NCBI RefSeq assembly: GCF_002836415.1
Contig: NZ_PJBP01000177.1
Span: 1-59,709 of the forward strand
Direction: 5' to 3'
From: Psychromonas sp. MB-3u-54
GTDB taxonomy: Bacteria > Pseudomonadota > Gammaproteobacteria > Enterobacterales > Psychromonadaceae
Length of the DNA stretch: 59,709 bases
Shown: piece by piece, positions 1 to 9,211 of the stretch
Layout: each line of letters begins with the position of its first letter
Numbering within the stretch: the stretch's first letter is position 1
Program-made: the position numbers and the translations under genes
The notes under the pieces: generated by a model
Told to the model about the DNA's origin: nothing
Databases searched by the model: none
What the model saw: the letters and a program-made list of their open reading frames with translations, nothing else

Positions 1-468
1 CAGACAGAAAACAAATGTTTTGTTTTTGAAGTGCATATTTTCCCCAAGCGTTGTCTCACGCTGTCAGGCTATATTAGGCAAATAGAACATACAGCGCAAT
101 CCTTACAAAATGCACTTGATAAAAACCTTCCCGAAGCGCTGATCGCCTTTGAATGCACACTTTTTATTGATCAGTTCCAAGTATTATTACAACTGGTACA
201 AAGCTTAGAAAAAGGGGAAGCCGACATATTATATAAATCCTATTCATCCATTAAAGAAAATATCTACCAACAGTTACAGAAACAATATCACTATGAAGAA
301 CGTTTATTAAACATGATTGCAGAGCAGGAAGAGTTAATGACCCATTCAAACGCGCCACAAAAAATAGACATTAAAGAAAAAATTGAGGTCTTAAAAGGAC
401 GGTATCAAAAGTGTACTAGCTATACTCAAATGTTAGAATTTAAATTTCAGGATAGCAGCGATGAGTGA
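1..468 (+). CDS. priC: Primosomal replication protein PriC (N''), 5' end missing
   Basis: The reading frame is open from the first base, so the true start lies upstream of the window and about 155 C-terminal residues are visible; PriC is usually around 175 residues. PriC helps reload the DnaB helicase at stalled forks in the cytoplasm. The visible part is all-helical and rich in Gln, Glu and Lys. It contains the family pattern of a basic segment followed by YEERLLNMIAEQE, which matches the FERRLREMVAE segment recalled from E. coli PriC. The order priC then rsmS is the enterobacterial order, and the two genes overlap by 8 nt, implying translational coupling. Sequence conservation in this family is low, so the call leans partly on the neighbour. 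Confidence 0.78.
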   Translation, partial: QTENKCFVFEVHIFPKRCLTLSGYIRQIEHTAQSLQNALDKNLPEALIAFECTLFIDQFQVLLQLVQSLEKGEADILYKSYSSIKENIYQQLQKQYHYEERLLNMIAEQEELMTHSNAPQKIDIKEKIEVLKGRYQKCTSYTQMLEFKFQDSSDE

Positions 469-625
469 AGGTAAAAAAAACCATGCTCCGCTAGAGAATG
501 CACCGCTATCAGTGCAACTAGCCGTTGATTTAATTCAACTATTAGAAGAAAATAAAATTGATAAGCAAGTGGCGGTGGGCGCTTTAGAGATAGTATTAAA
601 AGATTTTAAAAATAAACAGGACTAA
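461..625 (+). CDS. rsmS: Small pleiotropic regulator RsmS (YbaM, DUF2496)
   Basis: This is a 54-residue gene starting with the ATG inside the last codons of priC. It contains the block LENAPLSVQLAVDLIQLLEE, nearly the same as the YbaM core of E. coli ([20 protein letters not shown]), followed by VALEIVLKDF-like sequence. YbaM/RsmS is a small cytoplasmic protein linked by name to the Rsm (CsrA) regulatory system in plant-pathogenic enterobacteria; its biochemical action is not established to my knowledge. The eight extra residues before LENAP are lysine-containing. Overlap with priC and the conserved gene pair make this a confident call despite its small size. Confidence 0.9.
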   Translation: MSEGKKNHAPLENAPLSVQLAVDLIQLLEENKIDKQVAVGALEIVLKDFKNKQD

Positions 626-709
626 TCACTCTTACATAAATTACCTGATATTTTGAGCTGCTTACTCAATAAAAGCGCTCTTTAAGATCAGAATATTTTG
701 AGTGAATGG

Positions 710-982
710 TTAACAAACTATAAAATTATTGCTTTTCTGATAGGGAATTTCGCTGACAGTGATGCCAGTGACACGTGCGGTTTGAGGCCCTTTTTCAAGC
801 CATTTCAGCATTTTCGCTATTTGTTCACGCGGGCCGTACATAACAACTTCAACATCACCACATTGTAAATTTTTTGCATGTCCCATAACATGATGCAAAC
901 GCGCTTCCATACAGGTAAAATAGCGGAAACCAACCGCCTGCACTATGCCCGACACAATCACTTTACAACCGATATTATCCAT
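710..982 (-). CDS. acyP: Acylphosphatase
   Basis: A 90-residue cytoplasmic enzyme that hydrolyses acyl phosphates such as carbamoyl or acetyl phosphate. The family motif appears as GIVQAVGFRYF (residues 12-22), with the substrate-binding arginine at R20 and the catalytic asparagine at N38 (AKNLQCGDVEV). The usual VQGV is VQAV here, an uncommon but conservative change. The start is the ATG at 982, which has a GAGAGGAG ribosome site; an upstream in-frame codon would only add residues overlapping the preceding gene. It lies 53 nt downstream of the LysE-type gene on the same strand and may be co-transcribed with it. Confidence 0.92.
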   Translation of the reverse strand: MDNIGCKVIVSGIVQAVGFRYFTCMEARLHHVMGHAKNLQCGDVEVVMYGPREQIAKMLKWLEKGPQTARVTGITVSEIPYQKSNNFIVC

Positions 983-1035
983 ATTACTCCTCTCTAAATA
1001 ACCATCACAGTGAGTCACTTTTGTAAGAAAAATAG

Positions 1036-1661
1036 TTAAGTTGATACCAACCAGATGCCGACACACATCATTAAGCTACCGGCAATTCTATTCATCAGAA
1101 TAACATTACCACGCTGCTCTAAAAGGTGGCGCAAAGTATGACCGCCCGCTGCATAAAGCAATAAACAGACTAATTCAAAAAACAATATGATAGCGACTAA
1201 AATCATGGCCTGTGGATATAATGGTAGCTCAGAATTAATAAAAGGGGGTAATAATGAAATCATAAAAGCCCACCCTTTTGGATTGGCAATAGCAGTCACA
1301 AATCCTTGGGTTATAAGTGACTTGCGAGTAACATTACCCTGTTGTACAAAATTTTCAGGAATCGCCATTTTACCGCGAGAACGCCACATCTGTATACCCA
1401 GATAAAACAGGTACATCCCCCCCAGATATTTCAGCACCAGAAACATATTCGGCCGGGCTAATAAAATAGTTGCCACACCAATCAATGATGAAATGCTCAC
1501 CAGCGCAACCCCAACTAATTCACCGACCATCATCCACAGGCTTTTACGTACACCTATTGTCATACCCAAGGTCATTGCCAGCGTCATACACAATCCAGGT
1601 GTCGCCGATACAGCAAAAAAAGTGGGAATAAATAATAGCAGAGCAGAGCAGAATATTCCAT
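1036..1661 (-). pseudogene. LysE/RhtB-family amino-acid exporter, frame broken near the start
   Basis: The protein from about 1623 downward is a LysE/RhtB-type inner-membrane exporter: the ATPG-like signature (VSATPGLCMTLAMTLGM), several hydrophobic helices, and an IANPKGWAF-type motif in the middle. The expected start, an ATG at 1661 with a GGAG site 6 nt before it, is not in frame with the rest; reading from it ends at a TGA after 25 codons. The disruption coincides with three copies of the 5-mer AGCAG (1637-1651, plus strand). Removing one copy restores a normal N-terminus, MEYSALLLFIPTFFAV. A shortened protein could start at TTG 1593 but would lose most of helix 1. It is either a recent pseudogene, a phase-variable gene in the off state, or a sequencing error. 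Confidence 0.8.
1637..1651. repeat. Pentanucleotide tandem repeat AGCAG x3 in the LysE-type gene
   Basis: Three perfect head-to-tail copies of AGCAG lie just inside the start of the LysE-type gene. Two copies would keep the gene in frame with its ATG; three shift it. Short tandem repeats whose unit is not a multiple of three are the classic substrate for slipped-strand phase variation, but three copies is a short tract, so a single past slippage is equally likely. Confidence 0.85.
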
Positions 1662-1677
1662 TTTATCTCCAATAGAT

Positions 1678-1715
1678 AAAAAAGGGCCAGCAACAAATAG
1701 CTAAATTTGCTGCTG
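1678..1715 (-). terminator. Rho-independent terminator of cysS
   Basis: On the minus strand, an 11-bp stem (CAGCAGCAAAT with ATTTGTTGCTG, one mismatch) and 6-nt loop is followed by GCCC and six T residues. It lies 43 nt beyond the cysS stop codon. Confidence 0.6.
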
Positions 1716-1757
1716 TGATGAAATTAACAGGGTACTGCAGTAATGATTACTGGAACG

Positions 1758-3143
1758 CTACTGTTTTCGCCAAGTCGTGCCGCCAGGACCATCTTCTAAA
1801 ACAATTTTTAATGCCGCCAGTTTGTCACGCGCCGAATCCGCTGAAGCCCAATCTTTATTTGTTCGAGCATCATTACGTTGTTTGATAAGTGCTTCTATCA
1901 TGGCAACTTCATCTTGGGTTTCATCACCCTGCAAAAACTGCTCTGGTGGCTGGTTTAATAAACCAAGCACATTAGCAAGTGGCACTAATAATCCCGCCAA
2001 TAAAGATGCCCGTTTAATATTCGACTGTTTAAGACGGTTTATTTCTTTAGCAAGATCGAACAATACAGCTAAAGCCTCAGGCGTATTAAAATCATCATCC
2101 ATGGCTTTAATAAATTTCTGATAATACGGATTAGTTTTATCCAACGGGGTGTCTTTATCGAAGGTTAAATCACGAACTGAGGTGTATAAACGCTCCAGGC
2201 TCGCACGAGCCTGCTTTAAATTATCTTCAGAATAGTTAAGTTGGCTGCGGTAATGTCCCGAAATCAAAAAGTAACGGACCGACTCACTATCGAAAACTTT
2301 TAACACATCTTTAATGGTAAAAAAATTGTTAAGTGATTTCGACATTTTAACTTTGTCTACCTGCACCATGCCCGAATGCATCCAGGTATTAACATACTGG
2401 CCATGATGTGCACAACAGGATTGTGCAATTTCATTTTCATGGTGAGGAAAAGCAAGATCCGATCCGCCACCATGGATATCAAATACTTCACCAAGATGTT
2501 TATGGTTCATGGCTGAACATTCAATATGCCAACCGGGACGACCGTTGCCCCAAGGCGAAGTCCAAAAAGGCTCTGCGGGTTTTGCCATTTTCCAAAGAAC
2601 AAAATCCAGTGGGTTACGTTTACTCTCTTCAACTTCGACGCGCGAGCCTGCCCGTAACATTTCCAAATTTTGACCGCTTAATTGACCGTATTCTTTAAAA
2701 CTGTCAACTGCAAATAAAACATCATCGTTTTCGGCCACATAGGCGTGCCCTTTTGCGATCAATTTTTTGATCATATCGATAACTTCTGGCATATGATCCG
2801 TTACCCGAGGTTCAAGATCCGGGCGTAACATAAACAACGCATCAAAATCTTGATGCATAGCCTCGGTAAAACGTGCTGTTAATTGCTCACAGCTTTCATT
2901 ATTTTCGGCCGCCCGTTTAATTATTTTGTCATCTACGTCGGTGATATTACGAATATAATTAAGTGAATATCCGCTAAAACGTAAATAACGCGCCACAGTA
3001 TCAAAAGCCACAAATGTGCGACCATGGCCTATATGGCAATAATCGTAAATAGTGATACCACACACATACATACCAACTTTACCGGGGATGAGCGGTTTAA
3101 ACGGTTCTTTTTGTCGCGTTAAGCTGTTGTATATTTTTAACAT
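1758..3143 (-). CDS. cysS: Cysteinyl-tRNA synthetase
   Basis: A 461-residue class I aminoacyl-tRNA synthetase that charges tRNA(Cys). The ATP-binding HIGH motif is intact (CHIGHGR, residues 36-42) and the KMSKS loop is present (VKMSKSLNN, around residue 265). The zinc site that recognises cysteine is visible as C28 (YVCGIT), the Cys in HIECSAM, and the His and Glu in FPHHENEI. Length equals the E. coli enzyme. It is divergent from ppiB, the same arrangement as in E. coli. The C-terminal anticodon-binding region ends in a normal GTTWRKQ-type tail. Confidence 0.98.
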   Translation of the reverse strand: MLKIYNSLTRQKEPFKPLIPGKVGMYVCGITIYDYCHIGHGRTFVAFDTVARYLRFSGYSLNYIRNITDVDDKIIKRAAENNESCEQLTARFTEAMHQDFDALFMLRPDLEPRVTDHMPEVIDMIKKLIAKGHAYVAENDDVLFAVDSFKEYGQLSGQNLEMLRAGSRVEVEESKRNPLDFVLWKMAKPAEPFWTSPWGNGRPGWHIECSAMNHKHLGEVFDIHGGGSDLAFPHHENEIAQSCCAHHGQYVNTWMHSGMVQVDKVKMSKSLNNFFTIKDVLKVFDSESVRYFLISGHYRSQLNYSEDNLKQARASLERLYTSVRDLTFDKDTPLDKTNPYYQKFIKAMDDDFNTPEALAVLFDLAKEINRLKQSNIKRASLLAGLLVPLANVLGLLNQPPEQFLQGDETQDEVAMIEALIKQRNDARTNKDWASADSARDKLAALKIVLEDGPGGTTWRKQ

Positions 3144-3230
3144 TGGGCTTCCAATCTGATCACTATAAAATGGGTATTCTAACCCGCAACTAATAGAAAT
3201 TCACCCTTTGTATTTAATGAATCTCATGCT

Positions 3231-3257
3231 TTAGGGTATGATGCAAGCAAACCCTAA
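3231..3257. promoter_or_regulatory. Inverted repeat over the likely ppiB promoter
   Basis: TTAGGGT and ACCCTAA form a perfect 7-bp inverted repeat separated by 13 nt, 37 nt upstream of the ppiB ATG. A plausible -10 hexamer (TATGAT, 3237-3242) lies inside it. It could be an operator or an mRNA leader hairpin; the -35 region is weak and I cannot name a regulator. Confidence 0.35.
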
Positions 3258-3293
3258 GGGGATTTATTCTTTTTTCAAAAACAGGATTCAAAA

Positions 3294-3788
3294 ATGGTTA
3301 CTTTACATACAAACTTTGGTGATATTAAACTTGATTTAAATGCAGAAAAGGCGCCTAAGACGGTTGCCAACTTCATCAAATATGCGCAGTCGGGTCATTA
3401 TGACAATACTATTTTTCATCGCATTATCGAAGGTTTTATGATTCAAGGTGGTGGTTTTGCAGCAGGGATGGAAGAAAAGCCAACCAATAAACCAATAAAA
3501 AATGAAGCAAATAGCGGTCTGTCAAATACAAAATATTCCGTCTCTATGGCAAGAACAATGGAACCTCATTCTGCGTCTGCGCAATTCTTTATTAATCTTA
3601 ACGACAACACGTTTTTAGATTTCAAATCGGAAACGACCGATGGTTGGGGATACTGCGTATTTGCACAAGTTGTTGAAGGATTCGATGTTGTTGATAAGAT
3701 GAAAAATGTGGCAACAGGCAACTCTGGTTATGTGCATCAGGATGTTCCGCTGGAAGATGTAGTAATCACAAGTGTCACTATTGTTTAA
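3294..3788 (+). CDS. ppiB: Peptidyl-prolyl cis-trans isomerase B (cyclophilin)
   Basis: A 164-residue cyclophilin without signal peptide, matching cytoplasmic PpiB in length. The active-site strand [13 protein letters not shown] (catalytic Arg in FHRII) and the FFINLNDN block are clear. It catalyses proline isomerisation in folding proteins. The lpxH gene follows directly, as in E. coli, so the two are probably one transcript. Confidence 0.96.
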   Translation: MVTLHTNFGDIKLDLNAEKAPKTVANFIKYAQSGHYDNTIFHRIIEGFMIQGGGFAAGMEEKPTNKPIKNEANSGLSNTKYSVSMARTMEPHSASAQFFINLNDNTFLDFKSETTDGWGYCVFAQVVEGFDVVDKMKNVATGNSGYVHQDVPLEDVVITSVTIV

Positions 3789-3807
3789 CGGTTAACTGGT
3801 GTCTTCT

Positions 3808-4575
3808 ATGCGCACACTCTTTATCGCCGATCTGCATCTCAGTGAAAAGCATCCGCAAATAAGCCGTGCATTTTTTGAGTTTCTACAAAATGAAACTGAA
3901 AATGTGGATGCCTTATATATTTTGGGTGATTTATTTGAAGTGTGGATCGGAGATGATGAGCGCACTCCGTTAATGAATGAAGTTGCGCTTAAATTATCAG
4001 AATATGCACTGAAAAATAATATATTACTGTATTACATTCATGGTAACCGTGATTTTATGGTTGGCAAAAAATATGCAACACAATCATCAATGCAATTGTT
4101 ACCGGAACACTGTGAAATAAATTTGTATGGCAAAAAAATATTGATTTTACACGGTGATACACTTTGTTTAGCAGATAAAAATTATCAAAAGATGCGTACG
4201 CTGATCCATAACCCTCTTCTACAATTCGTTTTTAATCTTTTACCACTCTCCCTACGTAAAAAAATAGGCTGGAAAATTCGACATGCAAGCAAGTCCAAAA
4301 AGGTCTATAAAAATCGGGAAGTGATGGATGTAACTAAAGATGAAGTAGTACGTTTAATGGAAAAGCATGATGTCCAAACATTAATTCACGGGCATACCCA
4401 TATGGTCGCTTGCCATGAAATATTGATTAAAGGGCAAGCTGCACAACGATATGATGTCGGCGACTGGCGTAATAATTTAAGCTATGTCGAAGTGCAGCAA
4501 GATAAAATTAATTTGGTTATCCGCCCGATTAATTTCTATCACCTGCATCATAAACCAACCGAAGTAAATCTATAA
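3808..4575 (+). CDS. lpxH: UDP-2,3-diacylglucosamine pyrophosphatase LpxH
   Basis: A calcineurin-like metallophosphoesterase that makes lipid X (2,3-diacylglucosamine 1-phosphate) in lipid A synthesis, acting at the cytoplasmic face of the inner membrane. The metal-binding motifs are all present: DLH (D8, H10), GDLFEVWIGDD, HGNRDF, HGDTLC and HGHTHM. I chose the ATG at 3808 because the protein then begins MRTLFIADLHL, as in E. coli; a GTG at 3799 would add three residues. Neither has a strong ribosome site. It starts 19 nt after ppiB and is translated from the same message. Confidence 0.95.
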   Translation: MRTLFIADLHLSEKHPQISRAFFEFLQNETENVDALYILGDLFEVWIGDDERTPLMNEVALKLSEYALKNNILLYYIHGNRDFMVGKKYATQSSMQLLPEHCEINLYGKKILILHGDTLCLADKNYQKMRTLIHNPLLQFVFNLLPLSLRKKIGWKIRHASKSKKVYKNREVMDVTKDEVVRLMEKHDVQTLIHGHTHMVACHEILIKGQAAQRYDVGDWRNNLSYVEVQQDKINLVIRPINFYHLHHKPTEVNL

Positions 4576-4601
4576 CTTTTTGTTTATTAATATTAAAACA
4601 C

Positions 4602-4627
4602 AAAAAAGCCGGCTAACTAGCCGGCTT
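4602..4627 (-). terminator. Rho-independent terminator after prc, possibly bidirectional
   Basis: A 9-bp perfect stem AAGCCGGCT/AGCCGGCTT with a 4-nt loop. On the minus strand it is followed by a run of six T, so it mainly serves prc; it also sits 26 nt past the lpxH stop and may stop convergent transcription. Confidence 0.85.
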
Positions 4628-4645
4628 AAATATCAAGTTTAAAAA

Positions 4646-6640
4646 TCAAGAATGGGCATAATCCAGGGTGATAGCAGCCGCTTCAAGTAAAAATGAGTCG
4701 ATAGGTTCAAAATCATCAGGAATATCATCGATCGATTTCACCTCGGGTAAACCTGCACGTTTTAAACGTTCGTTCACTCGTAGTAACGCTTGCTTTTCAT
4801 TTTCTTCTCGTAATTTAAGCCGATCACTTTCTTTAAGAGAAATTGTCGTCATATCTTTTTCTTGAAGATATTCTTCAATATCTTTTTCTAAGTAACTAAA
4901 CTCAATTTTATTTTTAATACGTAAATTGTGTTTTGCAGTTAATGACTTAACAACAGATTGTAAATTATCTACCGGAGAATAATCAGCTGATTTTATATTA
5001 TCCCAAGGTAATGCATTTTTTTCCAGGCTTTCACCCGTATCATTAGGATCGATTCCACTTGGAAATTGAATGTCAGGAATGACGCCTTTGTTCTGCGTAC
5101 TGCCACCGTCGATACGATAAAATTTAGCGATGGTATATTGAACTGAACCAACCAGATCGGCATCTTTATCATAAAATCGAGAGATACGACGATGTTGTTG
5201 TACCGTCCCCTTGCCGAAACTTTGCTCACCGAGGATAATTGCACGGCCATAATCTTGTAAAGCTGCTGCAAATATTTCAGATGCAGAGGCACTGTTGCGA
5301 TTAATCAAAACAGTTAACGGCCCTTTATAACTTACCGCGTTATTTTCATCCTGATGTACCAAAACTTGATTACGTCCGTCCCGTACCTGCACAACGGGCC
5401 CTGTTCGAATAAACAAACCGGTTAATAAGGTCGCTTCGCTTAATGCGCCCCCCCCATTATTGCGCAAATCAATAATAATACCTTTAATATTTTCTTTTGC
5501 TAATAAAGCTAATTCTTGGTCAACATCTTCACTTAATTTCATGTAAAAGCTTGGAATGGTAATAACACCAATTTTTTGACCATCAATGACTTCTACGGAT
5601 GATTTTGCTTCACGGTCTTCAAGGTGTATTTCTTCACGTGTGATGACCACAATATGGCTTTTATCGCCAGCTTTACCCGATAAAACCTGTAATTTAACAT
5701 CGGTTCCTTTGGGGCCTTTTATTAAATCGACAATATCATCTAAGCGCCATCCAACCACATCAACAATTTTTCCATCATCTTGTCCGACGCCTATTATTTT
5801 GTCGTTTTTGAAGATCTGATTGGAACGCTCTGCAGGTCCACCAGGAACAAGACTTCTGATCACCGTATAATCATCTTCGAGTTGCAAAACAGCCCCTATC
5901 CCTTCCAGAGACAAGTTCATTTCCATTTTAAAACGTTCAGCATTGCGAGGTGACAAATAGCTTGTATGGGGTTCAATAGTTCGCGCATAAGCATTCATAA
6001 AAGTTTGAAAAACATCTTCACTTTCAGTTTGAGTCAAATGTTTAAGTGCGTAATTGTAACGTTTACTTAATAGCTCTTTGATTTCTTTCCATTTTTTACC
6101 GCTTAATTTAAGCACTAAAGCATCGGATTTTACTTTTTGCTGCCAAATTTCATTAAGTTCAACCGTATCTTTTGCCCAGGATGCCTGGCTACGGTCAAAT
6201 TGAAACTCATCTGGAGCCTCAAACTTAATTTCTTTGTCAAGTAAAGATAGCGCATAACTAAAACGTTCATAACGACGTTTCAAACTAAGTTGGTAGATTT
6301 TATAGGCAGGCTTTAATTGACCCGTTTGTAAATTATCATCGAGAGAAAATTGATATTTTTTTAAACCGTCAATATCGCCCTGCATGAAGATTTGTTTATT
6401 ATAATCAAGCTGCTCGATGTAACGCTCAAACACTTGTTGCGAAAGAGCGTCATTCAAGGGTATATATTTGTAGTGAGAACGACTGAATAAGTCGCTCACT
6501 CTTTTCGTCACTTTAGCATGCTGTGCTTGTTGCTCTAATTGAGGGATGTCTACGCTATCAAAATCGGCTGGAACCGCGTAGACAATACCAATATATAAAT
6601 AACTCGCTATAACGGCTAAGTGTCGAAAATATTTGTTCAT
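4646..6640 (-). CDS. prc: Tail-specific periplasmic protease Prc (Tsp)
   Basis: A 664-residue S41-family protease, close to the 682 residues of E. coli Prc. It degrades misfolded or ssrA-tagged periplasmic proteins and, with its adaptor NlpI, the murein endopeptidase MepS. A signal peptide (MNKYFRHLAVIASYLYIGIVYA) precedes a helical N-terminal domain, a PDZ domain near residues 235-320 (MNLSLEGIGAVL onward), and the Ser-Lys dyad in NSASASEIF (Ser near 448) and SFGKGTVQ (Lys about 25 residues later). The start at ATG 6640 has an AAGGA site; an upstream TTG lies before this site and is rejected. It follows proQ by 10 nt, the E. coli arrangement. nlpI is also in this window. Confidence 0.97.
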   Translation of the reverse strand: MNKYFRHLAVIASYLYIGIVYAVPADFDSVDIPQLEQQAQHAKVTKRVSDLFSRSHYKYIPLNDALSQQVFERYIEQLDYNKQIFMQGDIDGLKKYQFSLDDNLQTGQLKPAYKIYQLSLKRRYERFSYALSLLDKEIKFEAPDEFQFDRSQASWAKDTVELNEIWQQKVKSDALVLKLSGKKWKEIKELLSKRYNYALKHLTQTESEDVFQTFMNAYARTIEPHTSYLSPRNAERFKMEMNLSLEGIGAVLQLEDDYTVIRSLVPGGPAERSNQIFKNDKIIGVGQDDGKIVDVVGWRLDDIVDLIKGPKGTDVKLQVLSGKAGDKSHIVVITREEIHLEDREAKSSVEVIDGQKIGVITIPSFYMKLSEDVDQELALLAKENIKGIIIDLRNNGGGALSEATLLTGLFIRTGPVVQVRDGRNQVLVHQDENNAVSYKGPLTVLINRNSASASEIFAAALQDYGRAIILGEQSFGKGTVQQHRRISRFYDKDADLVGSVQYTIAKFYRIDGGSTQNKGVIPDIQFPSGIDPNDTGESLEKNALPWDNIKSADYSPVDNLQSVVKSLTAKHNLRIKNKIEFSYLEKDIEEYLQEKDMTTISLKESDRLKLREENEKQALLRVNERLKRAGLPEVKSIDDIPDDFEPIDSFLLEAAAITLDYAHS

Positions 6641-6650
6641 CAATATTCCT

Positions 6651-7580
<930 letters not shown>

Positions 7581-8924
7581 ATGACACCTGAATTACTCTC
7601 CCCTGCCGGGACGTTAAAAAATATGCGTTATGCTTTTGCTTATGGAGCAGACGCTGTTTATGCCGGTCAACCGCGTTATTCACTGCGTGTAAGAAACAAT
7701 GAGTTTAATGTTGAGAAATTAGAAATTGGTATAAATGAGGCACACGCACAGGGCAAAAAGCTTTACGTTGTCTGTAACATCCAACCCCATAACTCTAAAT
7801 TAAAAACATTTATACGCGATATGCAGCCCGTGGTGAATTTAAAACCCGATGCGTTAATCATGTCAGATCCCGGTTTAATCATGATGGTACGGGAAGCATT
7901 TCCACAGATGCCTGTCCATTTAAGTGTGCAGGCGAATGCAGTGAATTGGGCAAGCGTTAAATTTTGGGAAAAACAAGGTATTGAACGGGTTATTTTATCG
8001 CGGGAATTATCATTAGATGAAATCGAAGATATTAGACAACATTGTCCTGATATTGAGATTGAAGTCTTTGTTCATGGTGCACTGTGCATGGCCTATTCAG
8101 GCCGTTGTTTATTGTCCGGTTATATCAATAAACGCGATCCCAATCAGGGAACGTGCACCAACTCCTGCCGCTGGAAATATGATGCACATCCGGCAGCAGA
8201 AAATGAAACGGGTGATATTGTGGCGATTCAACGCCCGGATCCAACGTTAGGTGAAGGCAAACCGACTGACCAGATGTTCCTATTACAGGAGCAAGGTCGT
8301 CCCAATGAATACATGCCGGCATTTGAAGATGAGCATGGCACTTATATCATGAACTCCAAAGACTTACGCGCGATTCAACATGTTGAACGCCTTTTAAGCA
8401 TCGGTGTGCAGTCTTTAAAAATTGAAGGTAGAACCAAGAGTTATTATTACTGTGCGCGCACTGCGCAGGTTTATAGAAAAGCGATGGATGATGCCATCTC
8501 GGGTCGACCCTTTGATCCGAAGTTAATGGGGACATTAGAAAATCTTGCACACCGTGGGTATACGGAAGGTTTTTTAAGTCGCCACACTCACGATCAATAT
8601 CAAAACTATGATTATGGTTACTCCATGAGTGATACTCAACAATTTGTGGGGGAAATGACCGGTCGTGACGCCAATGGTTGCGCTGAGGTGTTGGTTAAAA
8701 ATAAATTTTTAGTCGGTGACCAACTTGAATTGATGACACCGCAGGGTAATATTAATTTCACTTTAGAGCAGCTGCAAACCAAAAAAGGAGAGCTTGTTGA
8801 TGTGGCACCTGGTTCAGGACACATTCTTTATATGCCAATACCCAAAGAAATTGACCTTAGTCATGCATTGTTAATGCGTAATCTCAATAACGGCCAAAAC
8901 ACCCGTAATCCGCACAGTAAATAA
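7581..8924 (+). CDS. trhP: Prephenate-dependent tRNA uridine(34) hydroxylase TrhP (U32 peptidase family)
   Basis: A 447-residue member of the U32 family, formerly YegQ. TrhP hydroxylates wobble uridine 34 to ho5U, the first step towards cmo5U/mcmo5U. The N-terminal barrel begins ELLSPAGTLKNMRYAFAYGA, the family hallmark. A cysteine cluster probably binding iron-sulfur is seen in HGALCMAYSGRCLLSGY and GTCTNSCRWKY, and the conserved segment SLKIEGRTKS follows. A ferredoxin gene starts 2 nt after its stop, so the two are co-translated and the ferredoxin is the obvious candidate electron donor (inference). Confidence 0.93.
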   Translation: MTPELLSPAGTLKNMRYAFAYGADAVYAGQPRYSLRVRNNEFNVEKLEIGINEAHAQGKKLYVVCNIQPHNSKLKTFIRDMQPVVNLKPDALIMSDPGLIMMVREAFPQMPVHLSVQANAVNWASVKFWEKQGIERVILSRELSLDEIEDIRQHCPDIEIEVFVHGALCMAYSGRCLLSGYINKRDPNQGTCTNSCRWKYDAHPAAENETGDIVAIQRPDPTLGEGKPTDQMFLLQEQGRPNEYMPAFEDEHGTYIMNSKDLRAIQHVERLLSIGVQSLKIEGRTKSYYYCARTAQVYRKAMDDAISGRPFDPKLMGTLENLAHRGYTEGFLSRHTHDQYQNYDYGYSMSDTQQFVGEMTGRDANGCAEVLVKNKFLVGDQLELMTPQGNINFTLEQLQTKKGELVDVAPGSGHILYMPIPKEIDLSHALLMRNLNNGQNTRNPHSK

Positions 8925-8926
8925 CC

Positions 8927-9172
8927 ATGGCACTCTTAATTAAAGATAACTGTATCAATTGTGATATGTGCGATCCCGAATGTCCGAATGAAGCCATCTA
9001 TTTTGGTGAGGAGATCTACGAAATTAGTGCGGATCTTTGCACTGAATGTATCGGTTTTTATGAAAAGCCAACCTGCATGACGGTCTGTCCAATTAACTGT
9101 ATTATTATTGATCCTGAAAATATTGAATCTGAGCAGCAATTGATAGATAAATTTGCAGAATTATATAGTTAG
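8927..9172 (+). CDS. yfhL: 2[4Fe-4S] ferredoxin YfhL
   Basis: An 81-residue ferredoxin of the Allochromatium type. The first cluster motif is CINCDMCDPECP and the second CTECIGFYEKPTCMTVCP, with the longer insertion between the second and third cysteines typical of this type, and a short C-terminal helix. It is coupled to trhP (2-nt gap), which suggests a dedicated role in the tRNA hydroxylation. Confidence 0.95.
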   Translation: MALLIKDNCINCDMCDPECPNEAIYFGEEIYEISADLCTECIGFYEKPTCMTVCPINCIIIDPENIESEQQLIDKFAELYS

Positions 9173-9211
9173 TCGCTATAGTAGCCAGTTTTATCTCTCT
9201 TCAGGTAGCGC

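Noticed and set aside
983-1066. Longer acylphosphatase start
   Set aside because: It overlaps the end of the LysE-type gene, and the ATG at 982 has a strong ribosome site and gives the normal length.
1615-1621. Seven-A/T homopolymer as the cause of the LysE frameshift
   Set aside because: Adding one base would also restore a frame, but the resulting helix (CYYLFPLFFAV) fits the family less well than removing one AGCAG unit.
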